Positions 38,270 through 48,050 of a stretch of DNA of 64,000 nucleotides are shown here, one piece after another. Each line of letters begins with the position of its first letter. The first letter of the stretch is position 1. Source of the DNA: an uncultured Paracoccaceae bacterium (lineage in GTDB: Bacteria > Pseudomonadota > Alphaproteobacteria > Rhodobacterales > Rhodobacteraceae); assembly GCA_947493255.1 (NCBI GenBank), contig CANLQK010000003.1, positions 124,001-188,000 of the forward strand, read 5' to 3'. Made by a program: the position numbers and the translations under genes. The notes beneath the pieces are model-generated. The model saw only the letters and a list, made by a program, of their open reading frames with translations. It did not search any database and was not told the origin of the DNA.

Positions 38270-40047
38270 AATGCTTGCCCGATCCCGATGTACACTTCGA
38301 TGGCGGAACCCGCGTCATTGCCCGTGACGGGGGTTGCGATATCTAGGCGGATAGGACCGATGCCTGTGTCATAGCGCAGGCCTAAACCTGCGCCTGCATG
38401 CCAGTCCCCGTTTTCGAATGGCAGGCTGTCGGGGCCAATGAAACCAACGTCGTAAAAGCCAACGACGCCAATGTTGTCAGAAACGCCAACGCGTGCTTCG
38501 AGCTGTGCACCTACGAACGACGTGCCACCAATTTCGTTGCCGCCACCAAGATCAACCGCGAGGGATTGATAAGATTGCCCGCGCACGGTTCCGCCACCGC
38601 CAGAATAAAACAGATAGCTGGATGGAACGTTTGCTGGATCCGCGCCTACGATAGAACCGATCTGCCCGCGAAAGGCCAAGGTGACCCGCTCGTCCGTGCC
38701 AAAGCTGCGATAGATGCGTGCGTCGCCGACGATACGCGCTCCGCTATCCGTGTCGTTGAACCCGACGAAAGGCGCGATTTCCAGATTGGCGTAATAGCCA
38801 TGCTTTGCGTTGAGTTCGCTGTCACGTTGGTCTGTCGTGCCCTCGATAGGCAGGTAGAAAAGGCTGTATGAGCGATTGCCCAAATCGTCTTCGATGTTGC
38901 CGGCCGCGAGGCCAACACCGTATTCCAAAACCACATCGTCACGGATGCGGCGAATGATGCCTGCTTCGAGCGAGATGTCTTGCTGGAAGTAGTCGGGTTC
39001 GTCATCTTGGGAGAGGCTGAAGGACGTGTAAAAGTCGGTGTCGCTGCGGAAGGTCGCGGGGCGCAGAAAGTCCGCCGTGAGGCTGTAATCTACCCCACCT
39101 GTTTCGCCTGCAAGACCCGCGATTTCACCTTCGACGCGGAAGTTTTCAGCGCCGCCCAACAGGTTGCGGTGCATCCAAAAGCTAGACAGCGTAAGGCCTT
39201 CGACGGTGGAATATTCAATACCTGCACCCACGCGGCGCGGTGTTTGTTCGGTTATGTTGAGCGTCAACGGGAGCGTGTCACCGACTGCGACATCGCTTTC
39301 CGTTATGGTTGCTGCCGAAAAGGCGCCGGTGCGACGCAGGTTTGTTTCGGCGCGGTTTATAAGGTCTGGGTCAAAGGTACCTGACGTTAAACCGGCAATG
39401 GCTAGGACACGTTCGGTGCGTACGTTTTCGTTCCCGACGACGTTTATCGTGCCAAATTTAAGTTCGGGGCCCGGCCCAACGACAATAGAAACGTCGAGCT
39501 GTTCATTGGGGTGGTCGGCTGAGATGCTTTGGCTTTGGATGCCTGCCAACGGGCGCCCCGCGGCGCGCCAACCGGCCACCGCCGTAGAGGCGGCATCGCC
39601 AATAACGTCGGATTCCGCGGTTTGGCCTGTGCTGAACGCTTCTGGCAGTTCGGTTCCATCGGCAAGCGGCGCGATGTCGGCGCGGCCAAAGGTAAAACGC
39701 GGGCCAGGTGTGACGCGTAACTGGACCGACGTGACGGAGGATCTGGGGACTAATGGGTCGAGAGAGGATGCTTCGACCCCGTCGACAAGAATGGAAATTG
39801 TTCCGCCATAGTAGCCAGCGGAATAAAGCCCTGTCAGAAGGCGGCGATAATCGGCGCGGGCCGCCGCGACGAAATCTTGAGGGTCGTTGGTACCGTCTTG
39901 TTCCAATGACAATGTCAGCGAGGCAGCTGATAGCGTCGATTGAAAGGCGTCATTGCCGGACTCTGTAACCAATTCAACAGTTTGGGCAGCTGCCGATATG
40001 GGCAGGGCGATTGCTGCCAAGGTGGCAATGGTCAAGATCGGTCGCAT
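38266..40047 (-). CDS. tamA: translocation and assembly module subunit TamA (Omp85 family)
   Basis: A cleaved signal peptide (MRPILTIATLAAIALPISAAAQ) precedes POTRA-like modules to about residue 270 (FTFGRADIAPLADG, LKFGTINVVGNENVRTERVLAIAGLTSG in part). The rest is a 16-stranded barrel: RRVGAGIEYSTVEG, RTIFG-like GGGGTVRGQSYQSLA and a C-terminal strand ending in IGIGQAF with terminal Phe. It forms the outer-membrane half of the TAM complex. The start ATG 40047 is chosen because the residues before it are not signal-like. Confidence 0.93.
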   Translation of the reverse strand: MRPILTIATLAAIALPISAAAQTVELVTESGNDAFQSTLSAASLTLSLEQDGTNDPQDFVAAARADYRRLLTGLYSAGYYGGTISILVDGVEASSLDPLVPRSSVTSVQLRVTPGPRFTFGRADIAPLADGTELPEAFSTGQTAESDVIGDAASTAVAGWRAAGRPLAGIQSQSISADHPNEQLDVSIVVGPGPELKFGTINVVGNENVRTERVLAIAGLTSGTFDPDLINRAETNLRRTGAFSAATITESDVAVGDTLPLTLNITEQTPRRVGAGIEYSTVEGLTLSSFWMHRNLLGGAENFRVEGEIAGLAGETGGVDYSLTADFLRPATFRSDTDFYTSFSLSQDDEPDYFQQDISLEAGIIRRIRDDVVLEYGVGLAAGNIEDDLGNRSYSLFYLPIEGTTDQRDSELNAKHGYYANLEIAPFVGFNDTDSGARIVGDARIYRSFGTDERVTLAFRGQIGSIVGADPANVPSSYLFYSGGGGTVRGQSYQSLAVDLGGGNEIGGTSFVGAQLEARVGVSDNIGVVGFYDVGFIGPDSLPFENGDWHAGAGLGLRYDTGIGPIRLDIATPVTGNDAGSAIEVYIGIGQAF

Positions 40048-40181
40048 TGTCGTCGGCACCCCCATGTCGGTATGCATAGTCTTAACTGACGAAAGTTGAG
40101 GTTGGAACGCAAAACGCCATAACTATGCTTGCTCGGCGGACAATTTCTGGTGTTTGGTGCAAACAGAGGCGGGGAGCTAGA

Positions 40182-41165
40182 ATGGCGTATCTAATCGACA
40201 ATCTTCAGTATGCGAATTGGTCCGAAAAAATCTTTCGCCAAATGCGCGTGGGTGGGGTGGATGCGGTCCACGTCACGATCGCCTATCACGAGACATTTCG
40301 CGAAATGGTTTTGCAGTTAGAGGCTTGGAACCGCAGGTTCGAGCAATATCCTGACCTGATCATGCGCGGAACAGTTGCGAAAGACGTTGAAGTGGCGCGC
40401 GCAACGGGGCGCACTGCGATCTTTTTCGGGTTCCAAAACCCGAGCCCCATCGAAGACGACATTGGCCTGATCGAGATCGTTCATCAGTTGGGCGTGCGGT
40501 TTATGCAGCTGACATATAACAACCAATCGCTGCTGGCGACGGGGTGTTACGAAGACGATGACACGGGGCTGACACGGTTTGGGCGGCAAGCCGTAGCCGA
40601 GATGAACAGGGTTGGCTTGGTCGTAGACATGAGCCATTCGGGGGATCGTTCGACCTTGGAAGCCATCGATGCATCAAGCCGACCGATAGCGATTACCCAC
40701 GCAAACCCAAGTTGGTGGCATCCGGCGTTGCGCAATTTTGGGGATGACGTGTTTAAAGCCCTTGTCGCGCGCGGCGGGATGATGGGTTTTTCAGTTTATC
40801 CGCACCACCTAAAAGGCGGCACTAAATGCACATTGCAAAGCTTTTGCGAAATGGTGGCCGAAGCGGCGTCACGGTATGGCGCCGAAAACTTGGGGATAGG
40901 AACGGACCTGTGTCAGGATCAGCCAGACAGCATTGTAGAATGGATGCGTGTCGGGCGGTGGTCAAAGGCGATAGATTACGGGGAAGGGTCTGCTGATGCG
41001 CCTGGTTTCCCTGATATGCCTGACTGGTTTGGCGACAACCGTGATTTTGGAAACATTCGCGATGGCCTGAGCGCCGTCGGCCTGTCTGCCACTGAAGTTG
41101 ATGGCATTATGGGCGACAACTGGTTCCGCTTTTATGATGAGAACTTCGGGCCTAGCGGGACCTGA
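40182..41165 (+). CDS. M19-family membrane dipeptidase-like protein
   Basis: A 327-aa zinc amidohydrolase-fold protein of the renal dipeptidase group. Metal positions are seen in VDMSHSGDRSTLEA, ITHANPSWWHPALRNFGDD and IGTDLCQDQ; the first metal pair normally HxD near the N-terminus appears altered (DAVHVTIAY), so activity is uncertain. GGGGAG lies before ATG 40182. Relatives of this form (VEWMRVGRWS near the C-terminus) occur beside dimethylglycine and betaine demethylation genes in Pseudomonas and roseobacters; none of those genes is in this window. Confidence 0.82.
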   Translation: MAYLIDNLQYANWSEKIFRQMRVGGVDAVHVTIAYHETFREMVLQLEAWNRRFEQYPDLIMRGTVAKDVEVARATGRTAIFFGFQNPSPIEDDIGLIEIVHQLGVRFMQLTYNNQSLLATGCYEDDDTGLTRFGRQAVAEMNRVGLVVDMSHSGDRSTLEAIDASSRPIAITHANPSWWHPALRNFGDDVFKALVARGGMMGFSVYPHHLKGGTKCTLQSFCEMVAEAASRYGAENLGIGTDLCQDQPDSIVEWMRVGRWSKAIDYGEGSADAPGFPDMPDWFGDNRDFGNIRDGLSAVGLSATEVDGIMGDNWFRFYDENFGPSGT

Positions 41166-41174
41166 CCCAAAGGC

Positions 41175-41195
41175 GTGCCTGCGGCACACATGATT
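41175..41195 (+). terminator. weak terminator candidate after the M19 gene
   Basis: GTGCC-TGC-GGCAC forms a short hairpin 10 bases past the M19 stop, followed by ACATGATTTTTC. The U tract is displaced by several bases, so efficiency is doubtful and the 548-aa gene downstream may be partly co-transcribed. The rest of the gap to 41304 shows no convincing gene. Confidence 0.3.
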
Positions 41196-41304
41196 TTTCG
41201 TTTGATAGTCGGAGAGCGGTGAAATTGGCTTTGATGTCGGTAATGGCCGATTGTTGGGGTGTTTTAGGCTTTGTGATTTTCCGAACTGATGCCACGCTTG
41301 GACT

Positions 41305-42951
41305 ATGTTGGACAATCAGGCATTACCGGCCCAGATGCCGCTTCGGCCGCCGTCAGTCGTTATGCGGTTGCGGCGTATGGGAGCGTCTTTTCCGACGCGG
41401 CTGTCGTTTTTAAGAACATTGTTGCGCCGTCTTTCGGCGGAAAAGGCAGAGGTCAGCAGACCTGTATGGGTCATGGACGCGGCGGGTTTCGGCCATGCTG
41501 TTTATTCGGTGGCGTTGGGCGGACATGACTATTCGCTTGTGGCTGTGTCGAATGATTTGCCATCTGATCAACGGACAGATCGGGTGATCGCACAAGCGTG
41601 GGACACGGCCTATGTGTTGTATGACGGTGTCCCAACACCGGACGAAGTGGCCCGCATTGTAGAGGATGCACCAAAGCAAGAAGCGGCGCGGTTTACAGAG
41701 CGTGATCTGGTGCTGAGCCGTGCGAACAAGTCCGTTCGACTATTTGCCCATGTGGTGGAGGCCTTGAAGACAGGCCAGCAGCCGGACGCAAAACTGGTAC
41801 GCGATACGGGATATTTGATGCGAACGACTGCCGTTTACGGCAATGGCAAGTTTGGGATTGCAGACAGGTCTGTGATTTCAGGACGGCCCGGACTGAACGG
41901 CCCGTTTATGGCGGAAATGTTGACGGTCTGGCTGATCCGCGGGTTCACCCATGATTTGGTCGAACATGTTGGGGGGGCGAAACTGGCCCCGCAGTTGAAG
42001 CGCCATCTTGGGATCGGCAATTCTACAGGGTTGGGAATGGCACCGTTTTTGGTGTCCCATCCAATGTTATTGAATGCGTGGGTACGCGCGCGCGAAACGG
42101 CGTTGGCGCGGGTACGTGCAATCGAAACACTGTCGCCGCAGCAGATTGAAACGTTGTACGGGCTGACAATACGCGCGGCCCAGCATCTGGCGGAATGGCA
42201 AGTTGTTGACGAAATAGGGCAGGCGCGGATCGACCGGATGCGGCAAGAATGGCCGCAAGTTGCCGCTGTCATGGAGCCAAAATTGATGACAGGCAGACGC
42301 CCGTTAGAGCGGCTTTGGCAGATTGGCGGGACATTTTCGACCGACACACAGGAATTGTTGGCGGCAATGTTGATCGAGCCGTTTGGCGCGCTTGTGGACG
42401 ATTTGGTTGACGAAATGGCGACGGACCGTGTGCCATGTTTAGACCCGTCGATGACCGGTGCGAGTCTGAGGGCCTTGATCGCACGGGATTGGGATTGGGC
42501 GATGTGCGATTACGAGGCGGCGGATGCCTGCCATCAGTTCTGGTATGTGTCAGAAGCAAAGGCGGAACCACGGCTTGGGGTGCGGCACGAAGAAGAGGGG
42601 GCGGACCAAGAAAGCCCTTTGGATATAGCGCGGCAAGTGTGCTGTTTGGCGGCTGACATAAAGCCGACAGAAACGGTTGCGGAACTGTTGGCCCGCAAAC
42701 CACAACATCGTGCTGCGGTGCGCCGCGTGCAGGCCTTGGCCAATGCGCCATATGGTGAAATTCGCGATAATCTGATTGGCCGCGATTGCCTGCCTGTTGA
42801 TATGTTGCGGTGTAAATTGGCGTTCTTTGGTGCCGCGAAGTTTGACCCTAAATCTGACCGCTGGACTCGTATTACATTATGTCAGGGCGCGCCTTTGGCG
42901 GAGGGTCTAGATGACGCAGATGATTGGTGGTTGCCCACCTTTGCCCCATGA
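41305..42951 (+). CDS. conserved unknown protein, 548 aa
   Basis: No domain with known function is recognised. The basic N-terminus (MRLRRMGASFPTRLSFLRTLLRRL) is followed by a soluble mixed-fold protein with conserved-looking blocks: WVMDAAGFGHAVYSVALGG, FGIADRSVISGRPGLNGPF, and CHQFWYVSEAKAEPR followed by a C-terminal DLP-like LPVDMLRCKLAFFGAAKFDPKS. Cysteines cluster near residues 385-450. ATG at 41305, 41335 and 41362 are possible starts. The stop overlaps the ATG of the DUF3726-type gene, so the two form a unit, probably with the M19 gene upstream. Confidence 0.7.
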   Translation: MLDNQALPAQMPLRPPSVVMRLRRMGASFPTRLSFLRTLLRRLSAEKAEVSRPVWVMDAAGFGHAVYSVALGGHDYSLVAVSNDLPSDQRTDRVIAQAWDTAYVLYDGVPTPDEVARIVEDAPKQEAARFTERDLVLSRANKSVRLFAHVVEALKTGQQPDAKLVRDTGYLMRTTAVYGNGKFGIADRSVISGRPGLNGPFMAEMLTVWLIRGFTHDLVEHVGGAKLAPQLKRHLGIGNSTGLGMAPFLVSHPMLLNAWVRARETALARVRAIETLSPQQIETLYGLTIRAAQHLAEWQVVDEIGQARIDRMRQEWPQVAAVMEPKLMTGRRPLERLWQIGGTFSTDTQELLAAMLIEPFGALVDDLVDEMATDRVPCLDPSMTGASLRALIARDWDWAMCDYEAADACHQFWYVSEAKAEPRLGVRHEEEGADQESPLDIARQVCCLAADIKPTETVAELLARKPQHRAAVRRVQALANAPYGEIRDNLIGRDCLPVDMLRCKLAFFGAAKFDPKSDRWTRITLCQGAPLAEGLDDADDWWLPTFAP

Positions 42952-43439
42952 AAAGAACCGAACTATCCGAAAACGAAATTGAAACGTCGGTGTTAAAGGC
43001 CGCGCGGGGCGGTGGCCTGCCGTTGGGGCACGCCGAAGATTTGGCCGCCGCTAGCCGGTATATGGATATGGAGGCGCTACGTTGCTGCCCGTGTTCGGGC
43101 GACCATGTGGCGGCGATGGATGTGCCTTTTGCCCTTGATCGGGTCGCTGTGGGGCAAGGGCCGGTGCGTGTTGTCGGAGATGTCAGTGTGATCAAAGCCT
43201 ATGTCGCTGCGATTGAGGCCGCGATTGGGACGTCATTGATCTGGGAAACAACCAAGACAGGCGCTGTGTTCCACGAATTCAGAGGGGAAGCGCCAAGTGA
43301 GCATGTAACGCTAGGCCGTCGCTTTTTGCCGGACGCGGTTTTGGAGCATTTAAAAGAGATGGCCGCAAAAACCCTTGTGCCAGAAACCGATGCATCGCGT
43401 GCGGCGGGCGCGGGCGCTGGGTTAACTGATAACGATTAA
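42948..43439 (+). CDS. DUF3726-type small protein
   Basis: A 163-aa soluble protein that starts inside the stop of the preceding gene (ATGA). The N-terminal [29 protein letters not shown] is typical of the DUF3726 group found in marine proteobacteria; a CCPCSGDH segment sits near residue 45. Function is unknown. Its stop overlaps the stop of the convergent truA gene. Co-translation with the 548-aa protein suggests a shared complex or pathway. Confidence 0.65.
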   Translation: MKRTELSENEIETSVLKAARGGGLPLGHAEDLAAASRYMDMEALRCCPCSGDHVAAMDVPFALDRVAVGQGPVRVVGDVSVIKAYVAAIEAAIGTSLIWETTKTGAVFHEFRGEAPSEHVTLGRRFLPDAVLEHLKEMAAKTLVPETDASRAAGAGAGLTDND

Positions 43440-44206
43440 ACGAATGGGTCGTCGGGGTAGCCAACACCGGCCAAATACAACCCTTGTGGTGGACAGACTG
43501 GGCCGCAAGCCGCGCGGTCGCAAGATTTCAGGGCAGTTTCAACATCATCTGGCGTCCATGCGCCTGCGCCAACGCGTTCTAACGTGCCCACAAAACTGCG
43601 GACTTGATTGTGCAAGAAGGACCGCGCGCGCACGTGGAAATGAAATTCCTGTGCGCCATCTTGGCGGGCGATTGGTTCGACCCGCAGTTCATCCAACGTG
43701 CGCAACGGGCTGTCTGCTTGGCAAATTGACGAACGAAAGGTCGTAAAATCGTGCCGACCCAAAAGGCGGTCGGCACCGGCCTGCATGGCGTCCCCATCTA
43801 ACACGTGGCCGATTTGCCAAACTTTGCCCGTTTCTAGAACCAACGGTGCACGGCGACAGACCAGCCTGAACAAATACCGCCGTTCCACCGCTGAAAACCG
43901 TGCATGCCATTCGTCGGTGACGGGTGCGCAGGCCACAATCGATACCGGCGCTGGTTTGAGGTGGAAATTCAACGCTTCGGACAGGCGGAACGGGTCCCAG
44001 ACTTTGTCCATGTCGCAATGGGCCACCTGAGCAAGCCCATGAACACCAGCGTCCGTGCGCCCAGCCGCTGCTATCGTGTGATCGCGCGGTTCCAGTTTGG
44101 CTAAGGCAGATTCGATCGCGCCTTGCACAGACGGGACATCTTTTTGGCGTTGCCAGCCGGAAAACGGCGCACCATCGTATTCGATTTTCATTGCATAACG
44201 GGGCAT
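43436..44206 (-). CDS. truA: tRNA pseudouridine synthase A
   Basis: TruA isomerises uridines 38-40 in the anticodon arm. The catalytic aspartate is in [18 protein letters not shown] (Asp52), with [15 protein letters not shown] at the N-terminus and [21 protein letters not shown] in the C-terminal half. Length 256 aa is standard. The gene converges with the DUF3726-type gene, sharing four bases at the stops. Confidence 0.96.
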   Translation of the reverse strand: MPRYAMKIEYDGAPFSGWQRQKDVPSVQGAIESALAKLEPRDHTIAAAGRTDAGVHGLAQVAHCDMDKVWDPFRLSEALNFHLKPAPVSIVACAPVTDEWHARFSAVERRYLFRLVCRRAPLVLETGKVWQIGHVLDGDAMQAGADRLLGRHDFTTFRSSICQADSPLRTLDELRVEPIARQDGAQEFHFHVRARSFLHNQVRSFVGTLERVGAGAWTPDDVETALKSCDRAACGPVCPPQGLYLAGVGYPDDPFV

Positions 44207-44327
44207 GCATGCGGCCTACGGCGCGCGGGCGCACAATTCAAGAGGGAGCGGATTGCCAAATCAATCCCTACACAACGCGGGCAACCGCGCCTATCTTGGA
44301 GGAAATGTTCATTTAAGGGGCCGCCGC

Positions 44328-45743
44328 GTGGTCATAACAACACTTGCAGACGGCATCACACGCACGGTCGGGTCGGTGACAGACACGTTGAGCGCACCGT
44401 TTTCGGATCAGGTGATCCGGTTGGGGGTAACGGGGTTAAGCCGTGCGGGTAAAACGGTGTTCATTACCTCGCTTGTGGCGAACTTATTGAACCGTGGGCG
44501 TATGCCGCAATTTCAGGCTGCTGCATCGGGGCGCATTCAAACTGCATATTTGCAGCCCCAGCCCGATGATACCATTGCGCGGTTCGACTACGAGAACCAC
44601 CTTTCGGCGTTGACGGCCAAGGCCCCCCACTGGCCCGAAGGCACCCAGCGCGTTTCTGAGCTTCGGCTGTCGATGAAGGTGCAGCCAAAGGGGTTTCTGT
44701 CGGGGTTGCAGGGGCCACGCACGGTGCATTTGGATATCGTGGATTACCCGGGTGAATGGTTGTTGGACCTGTCGTTGTTGGACAAAGATTTCGCGACATG
44801 GTCGGCCGAAGTATTGGACCGCCTTCCTAACCGTCCTAAGGCGGACCCGTTTCTAGCGGCCCTTGCCAAAGGCGACCCATTTGCTGCGTTTTCGGAACCA
44901 GACGCGCAGGCCCTTGCGGCCGCCTTTACGGATCATTTGAATGCGTCCCGCGCGGCTGGGTATTCTGATTGCACGCCGGGGCGGTTTCTTTTGCCTGGCG
45001 ATATGGAAGGGTCACCGGTGCTCACGTTCGCACCACTTCCCGCTGTAGAAAAGCCTGCGCGAAAATCGATGTGGCGCGAATTTGAACGCAGGTTTGAAAG
45101 CTATAAACGCAATGTGGTGCGCCCGTTTTTCCGTGATCATTTTTCCAAAATTGACCGACAGATTGTGTTGACCGACGTGTTGGGGGCCATCCACGCAGGG
45201 CCACCGGCTGTGGAAGACATGCGCCGGTCGATGGCTGATATTTTGTCGGCCTTTCGGCCCGGCAAGAACGACTTTTTGACCCGTCTGTTTCAGGGGCGCC
45301 GCATTGATAAAATACTATTCGCGGCGACGAAGGCGGATCATTTGCACCATGAACAACACCCTCAGCTGACAGCCATTACGCAAGCTTTGCTGCGAGACGC
45401 AAAAGACCGCGCGGATTTTGTGGGTGCCACCACGCAAGCTATGTCCATCGCGGCGTTGCGCACGACCACCGAAAGTACGCGCACGCATCAGGGGCGCGAG
45501 CTGGGTGTTGTACGTGGCCAGCTGTTGGGGAGCGACAAACAGGCCGCGTTCTACCCTGGTGCCCTTCCGGTTGACCCATCGCATTTGCTGGGGCCTGCGC
45601 GGAACGGTGCCGACAGTTGGTTGGACGTCGATTACGAAGTCATGGGGTTTGCCCCAGCGTCCTTGACCCTAAAGCCGGGAGAAGGGCCGCCCCATATTCG
45701 CATGGACAAGGCCGCACAATTCCTGCTGGGAGACCTGTTATGA
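44328..45743 (+). CDS. ycjX: YcjX-family GTP-binding protein
   Basis: A 471-aa P-loop protein. The Walker A motif GVTGLSRAGKTVFITSL lies near residue 34 and the Walker B region is HLDIVDYPGEWLLDLSLL near 125; FAATKADHLHHEQHP near 330 resembles the base-specificity NKxD element with T in place of N. YcjX proteins occur with YcjF and are stress-linked in enterobacteria, with unknown mechanism. The start is GTG 44328, with AAGGGG 7 bases upstream. The stop overlaps the next start. Confidence 0.9.
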   Translation: MVITTLADGITRTVGSVTDTLSAPFSDQVIRLGVTGLSRAGKTVFITSLVANLLNRGRMPQFQAAASGRIQTAYLQPQPDDTIARFDYENHLSALTAKAPHWPEGTQRVSELRLSMKVQPKGFLSGLQGPRTVHLDIVDYPGEWLLDLSLLDKDFATWSAEVLDRLPNRPKADPFLAALAKGDPFAAFSEPDAQALAAAFTDHLNASRAAGYSDCTPGRFLLPGDMEGSPVLTFAPLPAVEKPARKSMWREFERRFESYKRNVVRPFFRDHFSKIDRQIVLTDVLGAIHAGPPAVEDMRRSMADILSAFRPGKNDFLTRLFQGRRIDKILFAATKADHLHHEQHPQLTAITQALLRDAKDRADFVGATTQAMSIAALRTTTESTRTHQGRELGVVRGQLLGSDKQAAFYPGALPVDPSHLLGPARNGADSWLDVDYEVMGFAPASLTLKPGEGPPHIRMDKAAQFLLGDLL

Positions 45744-46738
45744 GCAAATCGCCCCAAGGACCGGTTTTGTTTGATGTTGATGATGAACCATTGACGTCAC
45801 CAGATGTGGCGCCGCCCGTTCCGGATGTTACACCTGCGCCCGCGGCGATGCAGCAGGCCGCCGCATTTGCCGCAGGGCGGCCGAACACATTGGCTCGGTG
45901 GTTTTGGGGGCTGTTGGTGTCAATCGTTGTGTTCTTTGCGGGCATCGCAGCATGGGATTTTGTGATAGGCCTGCTGGCGCGGTCTCCGGTTTTGGGGGGC
46001 GTCGCGGCGGCACTGGTGGGCCTGTTTTGCCTTGTCATGGCAGCGATTGCACTGCGCGAGCTGGCGGCATTTTCGCGACTTCGCAGGGTTGATCGTATTC
46101 AATCAGATGCAGCGATGGCGTTGTCTGATAGCAGCGTTAGGGCCGCCCGCACGGTTACCGCCCAAATCACGGCCCTTTACAATGGACGCGATGACACCCG
46201 TTGGGGCCGCGAAGCGTTTGCAGAACGGCAGGGGGATATTTTGGATGCGGATGGCCTGTTGGGGTTGGCAGAAACGACAATCCTTGCCCCACTGGACGCG
46301 CGCGCGCGTCAGGAGGTCGAGGCCGCTGCCCGACAGGTTGCCACTGTCACAGCGGTTGTTCCCTTGGCGCTGGCCGATGTGTTTGCGGCGTTAACCGCAA
46401 ACATGCGCATGATCCGCCGCGTCGCTGAAATCTACGGTGGCCGGTCGGGCACGTTGGGGTCATGGCGACTGACGCGTCAGGTGCTGTCCCATCTTGTGGC
46501 CACTGGGGCTGTGGCTGTGGGCGATGACTTGATCGGGTCCGTCGCGGGTGGGGGCGTTTTATCCAAAGTGTCCCGCCGGTTTGGCGAGGGCATTATCAAC
46601 GGTGCACTTACGGCACGTGTTGGCGTCGCCGCGATGGAGGTTTGCCGCCCGCTGGCATTTGCCAGCGAACGCAAACCATCCGTCACTTCGTTAGTTCAAC
46701 GCAGTTTGACGGGGCTGTTTGGCCGAAAGTCAGACTAG
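45740..46738 (+). CDS. ycjF: YcjF-family (DUF697) membrane protein
   Basis: A 332-aa inner-membrane protein. Two adjacent hydrophobic segments (WFWGLLVSIVVFFAGIAAW and VLGGVAAALVGLFCLVMAAIAL) are followed by a cytoplasmic helical region and the DUF697 part, ALADVFAALTANMRMIRRVAEIYGGRSG near 250. The N-terminus is Pro/Asp-rich. The ATG overlaps the ycjX stop (ATGA), the conserved pairing of these families. The pair is thought to act together at the membrane. Confidence 0.9.
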   Translation: MSKSPQGPVLFDVDDEPLTSPDVAPPVPDVTPAPAAMQQAAAFAAGRPNTLARWFWGLLVSIVVFFAGIAAWDFVIGLLARSPVLGGVAAALVGLFCLVMAAIALRELAAFSRLRRVDRIQSDAAMALSDSSVRAARTVTAQITALYNGRDDTRWGREAFAERQGDILDADGLLGLAETTILAPLDARARQEVEAAARQVATVTAVVPLALADVFAALTANMRMIRRVAEIYGGRSGTLGSWRLTRQVLSHLVATGAVAVGDDLIGSVAGGGVLSKVSRRFGEGIINGALTARVGVAAMEVCRPLAFASERKPSVTSLVQRSLTGLFGRKSD

Positions 46739-46739
46739 G

Positions 46740-47771
46740 CTACTGGTCCGCCAGGTAGGCCACCAAGATGTCTTTCGCGGCCTGTAGGTCGGTTTTGTGG
46801 ATCATCTCGGTCACGGTGTGAATATACCGTGTGCCCACAACAATCCCCACGGCCCGCGCACCTGCTGCGGCTTGTTGGGCCGCAGCGCCGTCTTGGCCTC
46901 CTGCGGCCAGCATGGTGCGCTGGTAGGGGATTTCATTTTTGATGGCGATGTCTTCGATTTCACGCACGAGCGCTTTGTCCGCGATGAAGCTGCTGTCGCG
47001 CACGTGCAGACCAAAGCCGTTGCCTTGGGTCGTGGTTGCGAATTGTTCGGGAATGCCTGGCGTGTCGCAGGCCAGTGTGGTGTCGATGCCGATGCCGATG
47101 TCGGGCTGCACTTTGAAGCTAGAGGTCCGCGCGCCGCGCAGGCCGACTTCTTCTTGGCACGTAAAGACCACGTGCAATTCTGCACCGCGCCCTTTGTCAC
47201 CCAAGGCTTTCATCACTTCGATGCCCAACCAGCAGGCGATGCGGTTATCCAGCGCCTTAGAAACAAACTTGTCGCCCATTTCCAAAAATGGCTCGTCCAT
47301 GACCACATAGTCACCCACCTTCACCACGTCTTTGGTTGCCGCGCCCATGCCAAGGTCGACGAAAAATTCGCCCAATTCAGGGACCTTTTTGCGATCTTCT
47401 GGGGATGCGATGTGCACGGGCTTGCCACCGGGGTTCATCACGCCTTTAAAATCGCCGTCATCGGTGCACACCAAGACACGGCGCGAGAACAGGTTTCGCG
47501 GGTCGAAGCCGCCAACAGGTTGTAGGTAAACAAACCCTTTGTCGCTGATGTGGCTTACCAGAAAGCCAATCTCGTCCATGTGGCACAGCAACATGATTTT
47601 CGGCGCATCGGGTGTGTCCGCATCGCGGCGACATAGGAGCGAGCCCATAGGGTCAACCGTAACCTCATCGAACAAACCGTCGATCTGTTTCATGATCAAA
47701 TCGCGCACACGTTCTTCATGGCCCGGAACGCCAGGGGTTTCGCAAAGATCTCGCAGTAGGTCGGTGTTCAT
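46740..47771 (-). CDS. M42-family metallopeptidase (TET aminopeptidase/endoglucanase-like)
   Basis: A 343-aa cytosolic dinuclear metallopeptidase. Metal and catalytic residues are visible: LLCHMDEIGFLVSHI near 64, a bridging Asp in SKALDNRIACWLG near 178, CQEEVGLRGARTS with the catalytic Glu-Glu near 210 and GIDTTLACDTPG near 232, then HTVTEMIHKTD near 315. Relatives form tetrahedral shells that trim peptides. AAAGGA lies before ATG 47771. It converges with ycjF one base away. Confidence 0.88.
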   Translation of the reverse strand: MNTDLLRDLCETPGVPGHEERVRDLIMKQIDGLFDEVTVDPMGSLLCRRDADTPDAPKIMLLCHMDEIGFLVSHISDKGFVYLQPVGGFDPRNLFSRRVLVCTDDGDFKGVMNPGGKPVHIASPEDRKKVPELGEFFVDLGMGAATKDVVKVGDYVVMDEPFLEMGDKFVSKALDNRIACWLGIEVMKALGDKGRGAELHVVFTCQEEVGLRGARTSSFKVQPDIGIGIDTTLACDTPGIPEQFATTTQGNGFGLHVRDSSFIADKALVREIEDIAIKNEIPYQRTMLAAGGQDGAAAQQAAAGARAVGIVVGTRYIHTVTEMIHKTDLQAAKDILVAYLADQ

Positions 47772-47970
47772 TATGTGGGTCCTTTGATGTGGTGTTGGGC
47801 CAACATTGGCGCAGGCATGATTCACCTGCAAGGGCCGAAGCAAAAGTTAACAAACCTATGAAGCTTCGCGCTTATCCACCGGTAATTATCAATCTATCGG
47901 GCTTATCCCCAAGAAAATGCTTTACAGAAGTGGGGTCTAGCGCCCACCATATGTTGTAAGGAGTGTGACG

Positions 47971-47988
47971 ATGTATCCACTCCCTTGA
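47971..47988 (+). promoter_or_regulatory. five-codon mini-ORF and hairpin in the leader of the YbjN-like gene
   Basis: ATG TAT CCA CTC CCT TGA (Met-Tyr-Pro-Leu-Pro) has a near-perfect AAGGAG seven bases upstream, better than many genes here. Seventeen bases later a perfect stem GCGCCC/GGGCGC (48005-48022) follows, and then the AGGAGG of the structural gene. The Pro-rich peptide next to a hairpin resembles a translational or attenuation leader. No hydrophobic or amino-acid-repeat leader is seen beyond this. Confidence 0.35.
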
Positions 47989-48050
47989 GCAGGACACCAG
48001 ATTTGCGCCCCTGCCAGGGCGCGCTGGATTGGACAGGAGGGTTAACGCCC

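Noticed and set aside
47873-47915. Two DnaA-box-like sequences (TTATCCACC and TTATCCCCA)
   Set aside because: Only imperfect matches, no AT-rich unwinding region and no dnaA or dnaN nearby, so not an origin.
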